From the NCBI RefSeq assembly GCF_036850765.1, contig NC_089490.1, positions 125,826,522 through 125,890,521 of the forward strand: a stretch of DNA of 64,000 nucleotides, in the 5' to 3' direction. Under the pieces are notes generated by a model. That model worked only from the letters and a program-made list of their open reading frames with translations. It searched no databases and was not told the origin of the DNA. Positions 46,694-58,035 of this stretch are shown here, piece by piece. Origin of the DNA: Saccopteryx bilineata. Its lineage: Eukaryota > Chordata > Mammalia > Chiroptera > Emballonuridae. How positions within the stretch are numbered: position 1 is the first letter of the stretch; every line of letters starts with the position of its first letter. Both the position numbers and the translations under genes were made by a program.

Positions 46694-46999
46694 TGTCCAA
46701 TATGATAACTATTAGCCACATGTGGCTTTTGAACCCTTGAAATGAGGCTAGCCCAAATTGAGGATGTGTCATAAGTATCAAATACACACTAGATTAAGAA
46801 GACTTGGTACAAAAATAGTTTTAAAAAGTATTAATATTTTCATATGATTATATTTTAAAATGATAAAATTTTTGATATATTGAGTTAACTAAATATAGTT
46901 AAAACCAATTTCAATTATTTATTTTTACTTTTTAAATATTGCAACTAAAATGTTAATAGTTGCATATGTGGCTCATATTTGTATCCATTGGACACTACT
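46694..46999 (+). mobile_element. MER5-like hAT-Charlie element (ancient)
   Basis: The left end 'ctgtccaatatgataactat' and right end 'tccattggacactactg' are inverted relatives. 'gccacatgtggcttttgaac' and 'gcatatgtggctcatattt' match the wording of MER5-group non-autonomous hATs shared by placental mammals. Confidence 0.75.
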
Positions 47000-47183
47000 G
47001 GACTGTAATGTAGCTTGTGGTGTGGACTGAAATTAGAGCTATCATATTCCAACATTATCTATCTATCTCTCTATCTCTCTATCTTTCTCTGAAAGGGCCT
47101 GGAACCAATGATATACCAGTAATAATGAGCACAACTGGAATCCAAATCTGGTACCATTGTTCATTAAAAGAAAATGTAACTGT

Positions 47184-47573
47184 CTGACCAGGTGGTAGCA
47201 CAGTGGATATAGTGTTGGACTGGGACACAGAGGACCCAGGTTCAAAACCCAAGGTCACCAGCTTGAGAGCAGGCTAACCAGCTTGAGTGCAGGGTCACTG
47301 GCTAGAGCATGGGATCATAGACATGACCCCATGGTCACTGGCTTGAGCCCAAAAGTCACTGGCTTGAAGCCCAAGGTCACTGGCTTAAGCAAGCGGTCAC
47401 TCATGCTGCTGTAGCCCCCCAGGCAAGGCACACATGAGAAAGCAATCAATGAACAACTAAGGTGTCACAACAAAGAATTGATGCTTCTCATCTCTCTCTC
47501 TTTCTGTCTGTCCCTATATGTCCCTCTCTCTGTCTCTCTATCTCTGTCTCTGTCACACACACAAAAAATGAAC
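47184..47573 (+). mobile_element. Second-type tRNA SINE with repeated body
   Basis: Head 'tctgaccaggtggtagcaca', tandem 'ggtcactggcttgagccc' units at 47,240-47,410, 'gaacaactaaggtgtcacaa' and a CT-rich tail. TSD 'gaaaatgtaactg' at 47,171-47,183 and 'gaaaatgtagctg' from 47,574. Confidence 0.93.
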
Positions 47574-47694
47574 GAAAATGTAGCTGCTTAGACAAATGGC
47601 TGATTTCAGGACTGGAGTAAAGAAAAGTGCAGCATGGACCTGGAAAATCTTATTTCACAAGAAAGTAAAAGATTGCTCAAAAAATGATGAGGTA

Positions 47695-48047
47695 CCTAGC
47701 GTGCGGAGGACCCGGGTTCGATTCCGGCCAGGGCACACAGGAGAAGCGCCCATCTGCTTCTCCACCCCTCCGCCGCGCTTTCCTCTCTGTCTCTCTCCTC
47801 CCCTCCCGCAGCTGAGGCTCCATTGGAGCAAAGATGGCCCGGGCGCTGGGGATGGCTCTGTGGCCTCTGCCTCAGGCGCTAGAGTGGCTCTGGTCGCAAC
47901 ATGGCGACGCCCAGGATGGGCAGAGCATCGCCCCCTGGTGGGCAGAGCGTCGCCCCTGGTGGGCGTGCCGGGTGGATCCCGGTCGGGCGCATGCGGGAGT
48001 CTGTCTGTCTCTCCCTGTTTCCAGCTTCAGAAAAATGAAAAAAAAAA
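47695..48047 (+). mobile_element. Rhin-1/VES-type SINE, 5'-truncated
   Basis: Begins at 'cctagcgtgcggaggacccg' without box A, so it cannot be transcribed from its own promoter. It keeps the B box and the body with the doubled unit. TSD 'aaaatgatgaggta' (14 bp, exact) at 47,681-47,694 and 48,048-48,061. The exact TSD suggests youth. Confidence 0.95.
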
Positions 48048-48182
48048 AAAATGATGAGGTATATCAAATGACACAGACAAACCACTGAGATTCCCACTAG
48101 CCAAATCTAGGATAGTTTGAGCATCAAAATAAAGGAAGATAGTAATGAATTATTGAATAATATAAGAATTCGAGAGTCCATA

Positions 48183-48366
48183 GTCAGAAAGAAATAGAGA
48201 GAGAAAGAGGAGAGAGAGAGGAGAGAGAGATAAAGAAAGAAAGAAAGGGAAGGAAGGAAGGAAGAAAGGAAGGAAGGGAGGGAGGGAGGGAGGGAGGGAG
48301 GGAGGGAGGAAGGAAGGAAAGAAAGAAAGAAAGAAAAAACAAGGAAGGAAGGAGGAAAGAAAAGGC
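48183..48366. repeat. Purine-only (GGAA/GAAA/GA)n tract
   Basis: About 180 bases almost free of C/T on the plus strand, with GGGA, GGAA and GAAA units. The 90-codon minus-strand open frames over it are low-complexity artefacts. Confidence 0.95.
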
Positions 48367-49970
48367 TTCTTTATAGTAGAATGCCAACTAATAAATATAG
48401 AAAAATGATAGAAATATAAAATTAACAATGAATACTAAAACTAGTAGGTAAAAATTTTATAAAAAGCAGCATTATTTACCTGGTTTTAAAGTACTTCCCC
48501 ATATGTTAACTACAAAGGGAAAATTTTTTCAGTTTTAAAAGAGTAATTCATAAACTTCACAATTAAGAAAAACCAACAAAATAAACTCAGAATTAATTAT
48601 GCAATCTTGCTGCCCTTGTGTTTTTAAATATCAATGAAAAGATTCTAATTCCCCCTCCCAAATTTGATGAAAAGAAATTAACTTCATCAACTTAGACAAG
48701 TTCAGTTTGTGAATCACCATTAGAATCATCTGAATTCCTTTTATGAGATCTTTATAGGACATAAGAGGCAAAAAGCCTACCTATCCCAAGAACATGATAG
48801 TAGTGGGTACAATTAAAAACATCATTTACAAAACTAATTAGTAAATATAATCAGAAAACAAACAAGAAAGAAGAATATAGGAAGCTACTTACACTGTCAT
48901 TCTTAATTGGTACACTTATTGTCATACCTTAAAATTGTATAATTTTAAGTAGTGTTAAAAAATATTTGTAAAACTTGCACTGACACTTCTTCAAATACTT
49001 TATGTAATTTTAAAAACTATAATATATCATAAAGGTAAAACATTTTATAAGGATTGGGCAAAAATAGGAAATCATCTATAAAATTAGATATTCTATTCTT
49101 AAGTAGGCTCAGCAGCAGAAAACCTGAGTTTATTGACCAGCTAAATAACTTCCATATTAAAACAAATAAACAAACAATAATACCATTAATTACACACACA
49201 TCAGAGTCAGAACAATTTAAATCAAATAACAAATAGTAACTGTATATCTAGCCCCCAAATTTAAAATTCAATAAAGTGTCTGTAGTTGTATAATTGAACA
49301 CAAGAGGATCTATGGATTTATTTCTTAAATTGTCTGTTTGTTTAATTGTTTTAAGGTGATCTCTTTTCAGAAGACCTGAGTTTCTTACAACAGAGGGCAT
49401 ATAGAATCTGTTATTCAAAATGGAATACAAAAATGTTCCTCATGGCAGCTTTGGATGAGAAGACAGTGCTTACTTTCCAGAGCTTTTGGAAAAAGCACAA
49501 GAATGTTCATGGAATTGAAAGTCAAACAAATAGCAAGTGATTCCAAGGGAGCTTAAAAAGACAAAAGGAAGCTTTTTTGTGAAAGGACTAAATGCTATCA
49601 TAAGGTATGCAGGTAGGAATGCATTTGAATCAATAAAATGGCAAGAAAATCTGGCAGAGACTATGAATCTTTGAATTTCAAATTAACATTAATCATCAGC
49701 ATCAGAACAATTTCAAAGCTTTCACTGTCCAAAACCTCTAGGCCTCGCTAAAGCACTTTGTGAAGACCGTAAAGTAATATATTTCACTTTAGAAATAAAT
49801 AACCCCTAGAAGACCAAATAATGAGGCAGTGTCCTGATCTTTTGGTAAACATGGAGTCATCCACAAGTACATAGTCATCAGACTTATTTGATTATCAAAC
49901 CCTTCATAGCAGCAAATAATTTACTGTGTTCTTTAAATTTTATTTTCTTCATACATAAAAAAAGACTATA
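48367..49970. other. AT-rich single-copy-looking DNA
   Basis: No repeat family, exon or RNA gene recognised in 1.6 kb. Confidence 0.4.

Positions 49971-49971
<1 letters not shown>

Positions 49972-50012
<41 letters not shown>
49972..50012. repeat. (TG)20 microsatellite
   Basis: About 20 uninterrupted TG units, likely polymorphic. Confidence 0.97.
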
Positions 50013-50015
<3 letters not shown>

Positions 50016-50289
50016 GTAGAAACGTTGGCTAAGGAAAGAACCACATGAAAGTCTTTTTAGCAAAATCAATTGAAGGTATCTACAGTGACTATTTTTAAAA
50101 TATGACAATTTTTTTTTTAAATCTTAACAGTTTAAAACATAAAAGAGAAAGAAAATCCAACAAAAGTAAAAGGAGACTGTGCCAACATGCTGACCTGGAG
50201 CAGTGTCAGAGTTGCCACAATCCTTTTAATTCTCTGTTGAGCTCCTGGCAACCAAGACAGTGGGCACACAAAATTACAGTATAATGTTT

Positions 50290-50609
50290 TGTGGACAAGG
50301 CCTGCCAGGGGTGAGGATGACAGAGACGCAAAGACCCGACTCCGAGACCAGGTTCAGTGATGCAGATCTGATTTATTCAGGAAGTAAGCTAGCTTATATA
50401 CACAGGTTCAGCCTATAGGGTGTTACAACGTGTCCTTAACAGCCAATGGCTTAAAAGATCAGCGAGCTGCCTGGTTGACACTAAGTCACTTCTCTACAGC
50501 AGGCGATCTCCCTTCTGGGTGTGCCTAGGAGGATTTAACCTTGCTGGAGTGTTCTCACAGCATTGCATCAGCCACAGCTGCAAGGAATGAGCCCTGCGCT
50601 CCACCCACA
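50290..50609 (-). repeat. Class II ERV 3' LTR
   Basis: Read on the minus strand it starts TGTGGGTGGAGC and ends CCTTGTCCACA (TG..CA). It carries a TATATAAG box, and AATAAA just after. The polypurine tract AAAAGAGAAGGGG lies next to its U3 start (50,611-50,627). Confidence 0.92.
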
Positions 50610-50756
50610 TCTACCCCTTCTCTTTTAATTAAGGCCAACTGGACTTGATGAATGACAGCTTGCTGTTGTAGCTTCTGAATGCTACGCATTATGCAACAGA
50701 ACCCTAGTACAACTAAAACAACTATAATACCTATTACACTATATGCTAATAGAACC

Positions 50757-51056
50757 CACCAGGGGTGAAGACAATGGAGACACAGAGACTCGACTCCAGG
50801 GACCAGGTTCAGTGATGCAGATCCACATTAATTCAGGAAGCAACCTAGCTTATATACACAGGTTCAGCCTATCGGGTGTTAGAGCATGTTCTTCAAAGCC
50901 AATGGCTGAAAAGTTCAGGGAGCTGCCTGGTTAGCACTGAGTCACTTCCTTATAGTGGGCAAGCTCCCTCCTGGGTGTGCCTAGGAGGTGCTGGACTGTT
51001 CTCACAGCATTGCATCAGGCACAGCTGCTAGGAGTGGGCTCTGCACTCTACCTACA
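50757..51056 (-). repeat. Extra class II LTR, diverged, lacking its U5 end
   Basis: Similar to the outer LTRs along its length, but with clearly more differences than the outer pair shows from each other. It lacks about the last 12 bases of U5, including the terminal CA. Its own polypurine tract follows at 51,057-51,073. The 147 bp between it and the 3' LTR repeats the 3' internal sequence. Confidence 0.88.
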
Positions 51057-51403
51057 TTTCCTCCTTCTCTTTTAATTAGGGCCAGTTGGACTTTATGAAT
51101 TATAGCTTGCAGTTCTTGTACCGATAATACCTATAACACCATATGCTAGCAGACTGGCTGGGTTAAATAGGGAGTCAAGCTTTTCAATGTTTGTCCTCTC
51201 AGGGGACAGAATACATTGATGTGCACAGAGATATTCCCCTCCCACCATCCAATAGAGACCCTCCAAGTACCATTAAACACAGTCCCATTTTTGGTCATGA
51301 AAAACAGACATAGGTCCATACATGCCCCCTTCCCACAAAGGTCCCAGCATCCAAGCACGGAACAGATGGCTTGCCATGGGCTGCGTACTGCATAAGGTTG
51401 CAT
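51057..51403 (-). pseudogene. ERV env-like 3' fragment
   Basis: A minus-strand open frame of 85 codons contains NGTVFNGTWRVSIGWWEGNI, with several N-glycosylation sequons and a Trp-rich stretch, followed by a polypurine tract and LTR. Its place just before the 3' LTR fits env. No complete surface or transmembrane domain is present. Assignment is by position and composition. Confidence 0.5.
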
Positions 51404-51799
51404 CCCATCTCTTAGCCTCCAATGCCAAACCCTAGATGCAAGCCAGCAGTCTCTCCAGGGAATTCCCTCTCTTGGAAGTGCCCTCAGGTGTTCTTTACAC
51501 AGAAACGGACAGAGAGGTGACCCTCCCCAGGTGATGTTGTGTGCACGTTGGTTGTGAGGTCTTCTCCTGGAGCGCTGAGGACCTCCTCCCCTCAGGCATA
51601 GTCAGTGTGGAGGAGACCAGGGCTGTGGCTTTGGACAGGTGAAGACTGAACCACTTAGTGGGTGCCCAAGAAACCCTGTCAAGCAGGTTGGGGGGTTTCT
51701 GGGATCCAAATTGGCTGAAAAACACAAGCATAACCTCTCCCTTGTGTTAGAAGAGGGTGTGATCCCCGCCACTGTGCCATGGCTGGGTCCCTCCAGCGT

Positions 51800-52560
51800 T
51801 ATTTCAGAGAGAGGGGTGGGGGGGAGAGAGAGATACAGAAAAATAGACAAGACAGACAGCCAGACAAATGAGGGGGGGGGAAGAAAAAAGACACATGGGG
51901 GCATATAGACTGGCCCATGGGTCTACAGCAGGAACACATGTTGTTGTTAAAGCTGGAGTAGAAAATGGCGTCTGAGAGGCTGGGGTGGGGCATTGAGCCC
52001 CAGCAGGGAATGCAGAAGTAGCAACTTCCGCTTCTTCAGGTGGCGGAGTTGATGGCGCAGTTTCTAATGTATCTAGTTTCGTTTCTGCATGCTTGGCTGC
52101 AAGTCCATCAAACTCGGTGGCCCAACCTCTTTCTTCCTCTACAGGGGGAGGCAAATACGGAGGTAGGGGTTCCTCTGAAAGAGGAGTAGCCTGTAGGACC
52201 TTAGGGACCTGCAGAGGGTCCTCAGCAGGAGCACCGGTCAGGCAGGCATGTATCGCTAGCAGGGCAGGAACGAGGCCAAGAGGGAAGGTTTGTCCTTTAT
52301 GTACTCAGCTGAATGGCACACAGGAAAGCTCGGGCCCAAGTATTGGGGTCCCAAAGAGGCGCATCCTGGAGCCAAGGGTTGAAACCTGAGAGGATTTTCC
52401 AGTAGGTACAGAGAACCTTTTTGCTAACTTTAACTTGCCTACTCTGCAATACGTAGTCATAGAGTATAGAGGGCTCGAGCTTGTGGGGCTCGGGAGTAAG
52501 GGAGAAGGTTTCCCATTGCAGAGCGTCACTCACCCATCCTTTGAGTGCCAGCTGGGTCCC
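51800..52560 (-). pseudogene. ERV gag fragment (matrix and proline-rich region)
   Basis: The matrix-like part lies at 52,297-52,540 (VLQSRQVKVSKKVLCTYW, then ILSGFNPWLQDAPLWDPNTW), just downstream of the primer-binding site. A proline-rich linker lies at 51,960-52,154 (APSTPPPEEAEVATSAFPAG). It then runs into unrelated frames, with capsid, nucleocapsid, protease and pol missing. Confidence 0.65.
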
Positions 52561-52573
52561 TGTTCGAGGCGCC
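52552..52573 (-). promoter_or_regulatory. ERV primer-binding site, tRNA-Lys3-like with one extra base
   Basis: Two bases after the 5' LTR the minus strand reads TGGCGCCTCGAACAGGGAC. The Lys3 site is 18 nt and lacks the T after TGGCGCC, so this copy has a one-base insertion in an otherwise exact match. Confidence 0.8.
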
Positions 52574-52575
52574 AG

Positions 52576-52895
52576 TGTGGACAAGGCCTGCTGGGGTGAG
52601 GACAATGGAGACACAAAGACCCGACTTCGGAGACCAAGTTCAGTGACGCAGATCTGATTTATTCAGGAAGTAAGCTAGCTTATATACACAGGTTCAGCCT
52701 ATAGGGTATTACAGCGTGTCCTTCACAGCCAATGGCTTAAAAGATCAGCGAGCTGCGTGGTTGGCACTAAGTCACTTCCCTACAGTGGGTGAGCTCCCTC
52801 CTGGGTGTGCCTAGGAGGGTTTAACCTTGCTGGAGTGTTCTCACAGTATTGCATCAGCCACAGCTCCAAGGAATGTGCTCTGCACTCTACCTATA
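52576..52895 (-). repeat. Class II ERV 5' LTR
   Basis: Pair of the LTR at 50,290, ending CCTTGTCCACA on the minus strand, with the TATATAAG box and AATAAA conserved. A modest number of substitutions separate the pair, which could date the insertion. Confidence 0.92.
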
Positions 52896-52901
52896 ATGTT
52901 T

Positions 52902-53586
52902 TGCTGTTAGAAGAAGGAAATCTAGTTCCTCAGAAAAGGAAAGGCTTTCCTTGAATTTAACTTTGAAAATTATTTCTCATGTGAAGAAAGGAATAATATA
53001 TAATGTAATATGGTATATACTATCTTCAATTATATTTTTATTGCTAATATTAAATGATAGTCTATGGTCAAGAATATGACACTAATGTATTGCTCAGTGA
53101 AGACAATCCTAGGAGGGTTAAAGAGCATCTACTGGGCATACAACCCTTTCGTGCTCTAGAACTGTTCTCTGGAGAACACGTTATGCTCTTTAAGGTACAT
53201 CTCAGTGAATATATTTTTCCACTTGATTATACCATGTCTTAAAAACATAGTCCATGATGAAATCAGTTGCCACAAAATTTACTGGCTGTCTTATTTATGA
53301 ACATGGAACAAAGTGTCTGAAAGTTGGAAAGGATTTTAGAGCTCTTTTGGTTCAATAATAAATTAGCACTGCTAATATTATAAACGGCATCTCTAATAAT
53401 CAGTTTGGGAACTCAGCTTGCACCCCATGAGGAACGGCTGAATCACTCTCTAACAAGGGCTTCTGCTCCACTGTTAAAGATAGTTATTTTTTGTTATTAT
53501 ACTGAAAACTTCTGGACTGTAGTTTCCACCAGCTTTTAAAGTCTGTCTTCCAAATCAACTGAGCAAACCTCCAAATATCAGAAGAC
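52902..53586. other. Single-copy-looking DNA
   Basis: AT-rich. A short block near 53,315-53,360 may be an old repeat, but I cannot name it. No exon recognised. Confidence 0.4.
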
Positions 53587-53591
53587 ACTAG

Positions 53592-53918
53592 TGTAAGGTA
53601 TTTTTCCCTGCTGAGAAAGAAGGAAGGGGCCAGAGCCACGAAGTGTGGAATAATAAAAGGCTTTATTGAGTACAGAGCGCATCGTGCCCGACGAGGTCCT
53701 CTGGTCCCAGGGTACAGAGACCAGAGGAGTCGCAAGGATTTTACCCCGTGAGGGATATTTAAAGGGTCCCTAGGGTGGGTGAGCTAATATGATGTAGTGA
53801 AATCTCACTGGCTGGCAGACGGTCACTCTTTTCCGAAGGGCTCTTGGGAAGTTTTTTTTGGCGTGCTTGGTTGTGGGTGGTCCCAGCCAAAGTTCCCTCA
53901 TTATTCACCAACCTTACA
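53592..53918 (-). mobile_element. Solo LTR, probably class I, 327 bp
   Basis: Read on the minus strand it starts TGTAAGG and ends CCTTACA, an inverted terminal repeat of 7 bp. It has a TTTAAATAT box and AATAAAGCC polyadenylation signal. A near-exact 5-bp TSD 'actag'/'actat' flanks it. No internal sequence, so it is a product of LTR-LTR recombination. Confidence 0.85.
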
Positions 53919-53923
53919 ACTAT

Positions 53924-55595
53924 TGATTTACCACTTCTGCCTTACCCTCTCTAAGCTAAACATCTCTTCAGTTTATGTTATTCATTCATTAAAATGATAT
54001 TACTTAAAATTCATGTAATATTTTAAAATTTTTTTCAGTGTGTACATGATCTCATTTTTTCTTTATAATATATCTCTGAATGCTATGCTATAGTTATTTT
54101 ATATGTGAGAAAACTAGCTTGCCCAAAATCATACCACTGGCTTATGGCAGAATGTAGACTAGAAAGAAGCTTGATCTCTTCATTTTCTTCTTATCTCTGC
54201 ATTTAAATTAGCATTTATAAATAAGACTGAACACTCACTTCAGTGATATTTAGGAGAAGGAAATTTTGAAAGCACTTTACTAATATTAAGAAAGTAATCA
54301 GGAAGACACAGCTATGGTCATTAATACTTGAAAATTTACAGATTTTTCAAAGTGCTAAGAGCACCAAAGTATATGTATTCAGAACTTCTAGAAGATATAT
54401 TAAGAGTTAGTTTATTTCTCTTCTGTTTTCAGCTAAAAGTTTTGACCAACTATAGGTTTGAGTTCAGGTTTAAGCTTTCTGTTCATCCCAACTGCAAGAT
54501 AATATACTAATTTAAACCATCCAGCTTGCCAAATAAGATTAGTATTCGTACAGTAATTCTAAAACAATGTGTGAAGGTTCTAGGACTTCTGTACTTTAGT
54601 CAGTTCTGATAGCGTTTTCCTGATGCTTTTCCTGTGTTTAGCTTCACCCACTCATATCTATTGACTTCTTGGGCATCTTCTGGTGCCTCTTCTGTGTTCC
54701 TAGCAAAGAATCTTAGAATTCAAACATTTTTTCTTAAACAGCAACAGAAAAAATTTACTACATACGTAAAACTTCACCTGTTGTGATAAAATTCCTTAGG
54801 CCTCAGAACTAAATATAAGACACTCAATTTAAACACATAAAAGCAGCAGTAGTCGTATATAATGAAAATGTCAGCTTCAAAATGTGCCTCCAGGGCATTT
54901 CAACAGCGCCCCATTTCAGGTACTTTCATTGTGCCAAGGAGCTGCTCTACTGAGCCCCAAGTCCATGGAACAATCAAGTGGGGAGAGCTCCCCATGAGAC
55001 ACTCTCTCCTTCAGCTTTGCACATAAAGAAGTGTACCACTGATGAAACTCATTGGAGAGCAACATGACCCTGTTGTGAAGAGGCCAAGGGAGAACAGAAG
55101 AGCCTCTGGAGCTGTGCAGAGAATGGAGAGAAAACCTTTGAGGATGGGGTGAACCGGGACTCCCTTGTAGCAGGTCGGACAACTAGAAATATTAACCTGA
55201 CAACACATTTTGTTTGAGAAAAATGATCTTGCTTTTGAGTTTCTCTTTTCTTTCTGAATGTGTCTGAATGCCAATTTGAGCCATTTTCCTAAGAAACAAA
55301 CTAACAGACTTCAGTATATTAAAAATGAAAACTAGCCATTATGTCCTCTGACTACAGAGTGGTCATAATCAGAGAGGAACAGACTCGGAAGTCATGTACA
55401 AAATTTATATCAACCAGCCTCTGCTTGGGATAGTGACTCAGCCACTAGCCAGGCCCAATTCCAACACTGAATTATGCAGGCAATGAACATTTGTTGAGCT
55501 CCAGCCATTCAAGTTACTGTGCTTCTGAAATACAGTACGCAGTTCTTTCATCTTGAATCTTCCTAGGATACCTCAGTAAGAATCCTAGCTTTTTA
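53924..55595. other. Single-copy-looking DNA
   Basis: No repeat, exon or RNA gene recognised in 1.7 kb. Confidence 0.4.
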
Positions 55596-55597
55596 AC

Positions 55598-56380
55598 ATT
55601 ATTTTTTTACAACTATATTTACATTCATTATTTTGTATTAGTTTCAGGAGTATAGTATAGCACAGTGGTGTAGGGAAAATGGCTGTGTCAGGCTTGCTCA
55701 CAGGTTTACCAGCTACAAGCACTTTGTGCAATTAGTGCAGAAGCAATGACAGCAGTATTGTAAGGATAAGTGCTTCTTCCCCTCAGGGGCAATGAGAGAT
55801 CAGACCAACACTGAGGTGCAGTTGGTTTCCTGATGCCTAGCCCTCCACTTCCAAAGCAGGGTTTCCTTTCCCTTTCTAGTTTTTCCTTTTTTGTTCTTCT
55901 TTTGGCTTGCCTGTCATTGTGAGTCTCCTGTAAAGTAGAATGGCCCACCATCCTCAAGCTCTACTGTTCCTTTACCGTCTGCCCGAATTCAATGCGAATC
56001 TGCATGGCCACAGCCACTGGCCATACAAGTGGTTACACAATTATATACCTTACAAAGTGTCTTTCCCCCAACCCCAGTATTTCAAGTACACACATGGCAC
56101 CATATAGTTATTACAATGTTATTGACTGTATTTCCTAAGCTGTATTTTACATCTCTGTGACTATTTTGTGACCACCAATGTGCACTTCTCCACCCCTTCA
56201 CCTTTGTCAGCCAGTCCTCCAAACCCCCTCTCCTCTGGCAAGCTCCAGTCTGCTCTCTGTATCCCTGAGCCTGTTTCTGTTCTGTTTATTCATTTATATT
56301 GTTCTTAAGATTCCACATGTATGTGAAATCATATGGCATTTGTCTTTCTCTAACTGACTTACTTCACTTAGGAAAGTGGT
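55598..56380 (-). mobile_element. Old L1 3'UTR, antisense, split by a solo LTR
   Basis: 'ttgtattagtttcaggagta' on the left and 'ttgtgaccaccaatgtgcac', 'ctctgtatccctgagcctgt' and 'ccacatgtatgtgaaatcat' on the right have the wording of an old L1MA-type 3' end in reverse. Confidence 0.75.
55669..56027 (+). mobile_element. Solo LTR 1 of a U5-sharing family
   Basis: TGTAGGG..CCATACA termini with an exact 5-bp TSD 'agtgg' (55,664-55,668; 56,028-56,032). The 3' part ('tttaccgtctgcccgaattc', then 'aatgcgaatctgcatggcc') matches the U5 of the LTRs at 57,227, 58,506 and 59,397, while its U3 is different. It is inserted in an old L1 3'UTR. Confidence 0.85.
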
Positions 56381-56989
56381 AAGATTTCAAATAATTCTAG
56401 CTTTTAAAATACCATTCCTTTTCCCCCAATCTTTGGTGTGTTTCACTCTAGAAACAAGAGAATTATGCAGGTTTTAGAATCAAACAATCTGCATGTAGCC
56501 TGGGTTTCTCCCACCTGTGAGGAGAGGTTATTTATTCCTGGCTCCTGCTGTTTTCTTGTATGGAGAGAGACCTTGGCCAGTGTAACATTCCTGGCCTCTT
56601 CACTCTTTTATCACTCTGCCTCAGAAAATGAGTAGAAAATGATTTGATCTGTAAATTTAAGAAGAGTAAGCAGGGCTATCGGAACTTGACCCTTGCTGTG
56701 TTTTCCTTCCTTGAGGAATGACTACAGTAATTCAAATATTCATGTCTTCTCTTCCATTCTAAGCCTTGTAAGGGGGGCCCCACAGGAGAACACACATGCT
56801 CGACTGGCCTGGACTGATAGATAAGTCTGCCTATTTCTGAGCTGCAGTATTAGAAAGCCCAGGGTTGCTGCACTCCTAAGCCACGTTATCCCTCCCAGCC
56901 TTAGTCAGTAATAGGAATGGTATTCTGGTGTCCATCTACCCTCTTCCTTGTCCACCTCTTAAGTGGCTTAGAACTCAGGCTCACTTTTT

Positions 56990-57100
56990 TTTTGCATCAA
57001 CTCCCATATGTGCCTTGACCAGGCAAGCCCAGGGTTTCGAACCGGCGACCTCAGCATTTCCAGGTCGATGCTTTATCCACTGCGCCACCACAGGTCAGGC
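56990..57100 (-). mobile_element. Second-type tRNA SINE, short form
   Basis: Minus-strand head 'gcctgacctgtggtggcgca', B box 'ggttcgaaaccc', 'cacatatgggagttgatgca' and A9. TSD 'tcaggctcacttttt' at 56,975-56,989 and 57,101-57,115, exact. Confidence 0.92.
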
Positions 57101-57226
57101 TCAGGCTCACTTTTTAACTGTGTTGTCCTTGATAAGTTATTTCACTGCAGTCATCATTATCACTTATATTTGTCAAGGTTTTGAGCATCTGCTGGTTCTT
57201 CTCCTGGATGTTTTCATGTTAGATAA

Positions 57227-57788
57227 TGTATGGCTAGTAGTCACGGCCATTGGCCATTCACATGCAGGTTCTCATTGAATTTGGGCAGACAGTAAAGAAA
57301 CAGTGGAGCCAAAAAATAGCGGACCATTCCTTTATTAAAGTGTCACACCGGCCAACAAGCAAACACACAGGGCATTCAGGGTTCCATAAGCCCTGACGTA
57401 TTCTCCGGCTCCACAACCAGGAGAATCTTCTCTGGTCTCTCCTAGAATCAAAGTCCTCACCAGTCTCAGCAGAGCTCACAAAGCCCTCAGCTCTGGTTCC
57501 TCATCTGCACACCTTCTCTCTCTCTGCCAACACGGCTTCTTTTTCAGCACTCTGCATTCTCTCTCTAAACATGGTGTCTTTCTTCCTCTTCTTCTCTCTT
57601 CAAAACTTTCTGGCATGAAAACCTCTCCTCCAGCAAACATTAGCAAAACAATGGCCCTTCCCAAGCAGAATGGTAATCTGCAATTTCACAGAACACATAT
57701 GCCTGGCGCTGCCCAGCCCCCAATGCAAACTATTTATATAAGCAAGCAAACATAAAAATCATATTTTTACAAATTTATTTGACCAACA
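57227..57788 (-). mobile_element. Solo LTR 2 of a U5-sharing family
   Basis: Minus strand starts TGTTGGTCAAATAAATTTG and ends GCCATACA. TATATAAATAG box, an AATAAAGGAATGG polyadenylation region and the shared U5 ('tttactgtctgcccaaattc'). Exact 5-bp TSD 'gataa' at 57,222-57,226 and 57,789-57,793. No internal region. Confidence 0.9.
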
Positions 57789-58035
57789 GATAACATCCAG
57801 GACTGTGAATGCAAAGAGTATAATACAGACAAGGTTTTGCTTTCAATTAAAGCTTAACTTCCCTTGTTGCTGTTTTCATTTTAATTTAGTCAGCACCCTA
57901 TTGTCTTAATTCCTTCTTTCCTTTAACTTCCTCCAATAAATTATCTTCTGTCTCTCCTCGTTGTCTTCAACCCACTTTCTTATGAAACCTATCTGTCTCT
58001 AGATATTGCCCCAAATTAACCTAAATCTGATTCTT

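Larger units (their letters stand above)
50284..52901 (-). mobile_element. Class II ERV provirus, antisense, with three LTRs
   Basis: Outer LTRs at 50,290-50,609 (3') and 52,576-52,895 (5') face each other in the same orientation, and a perfect 6-bp TSD 'atgttt' flanks the whole (50,284-50,289; 52,896-52,901). Six bp fits a class II (betaretrovirus-like) integrase. The inside holds a primer-binding site, partial gag and a short env-like piece. pro and pol are deleted. A third, more diverged LTR lies at 50,757-51,056. Confidence 0.9.

Noticed and set aside
48150..48428. Open frames of 67 and 92 codons rich in Ser/Phe/Pro/Leu
   Set aside because: Translation of the purine-only simple repeat.
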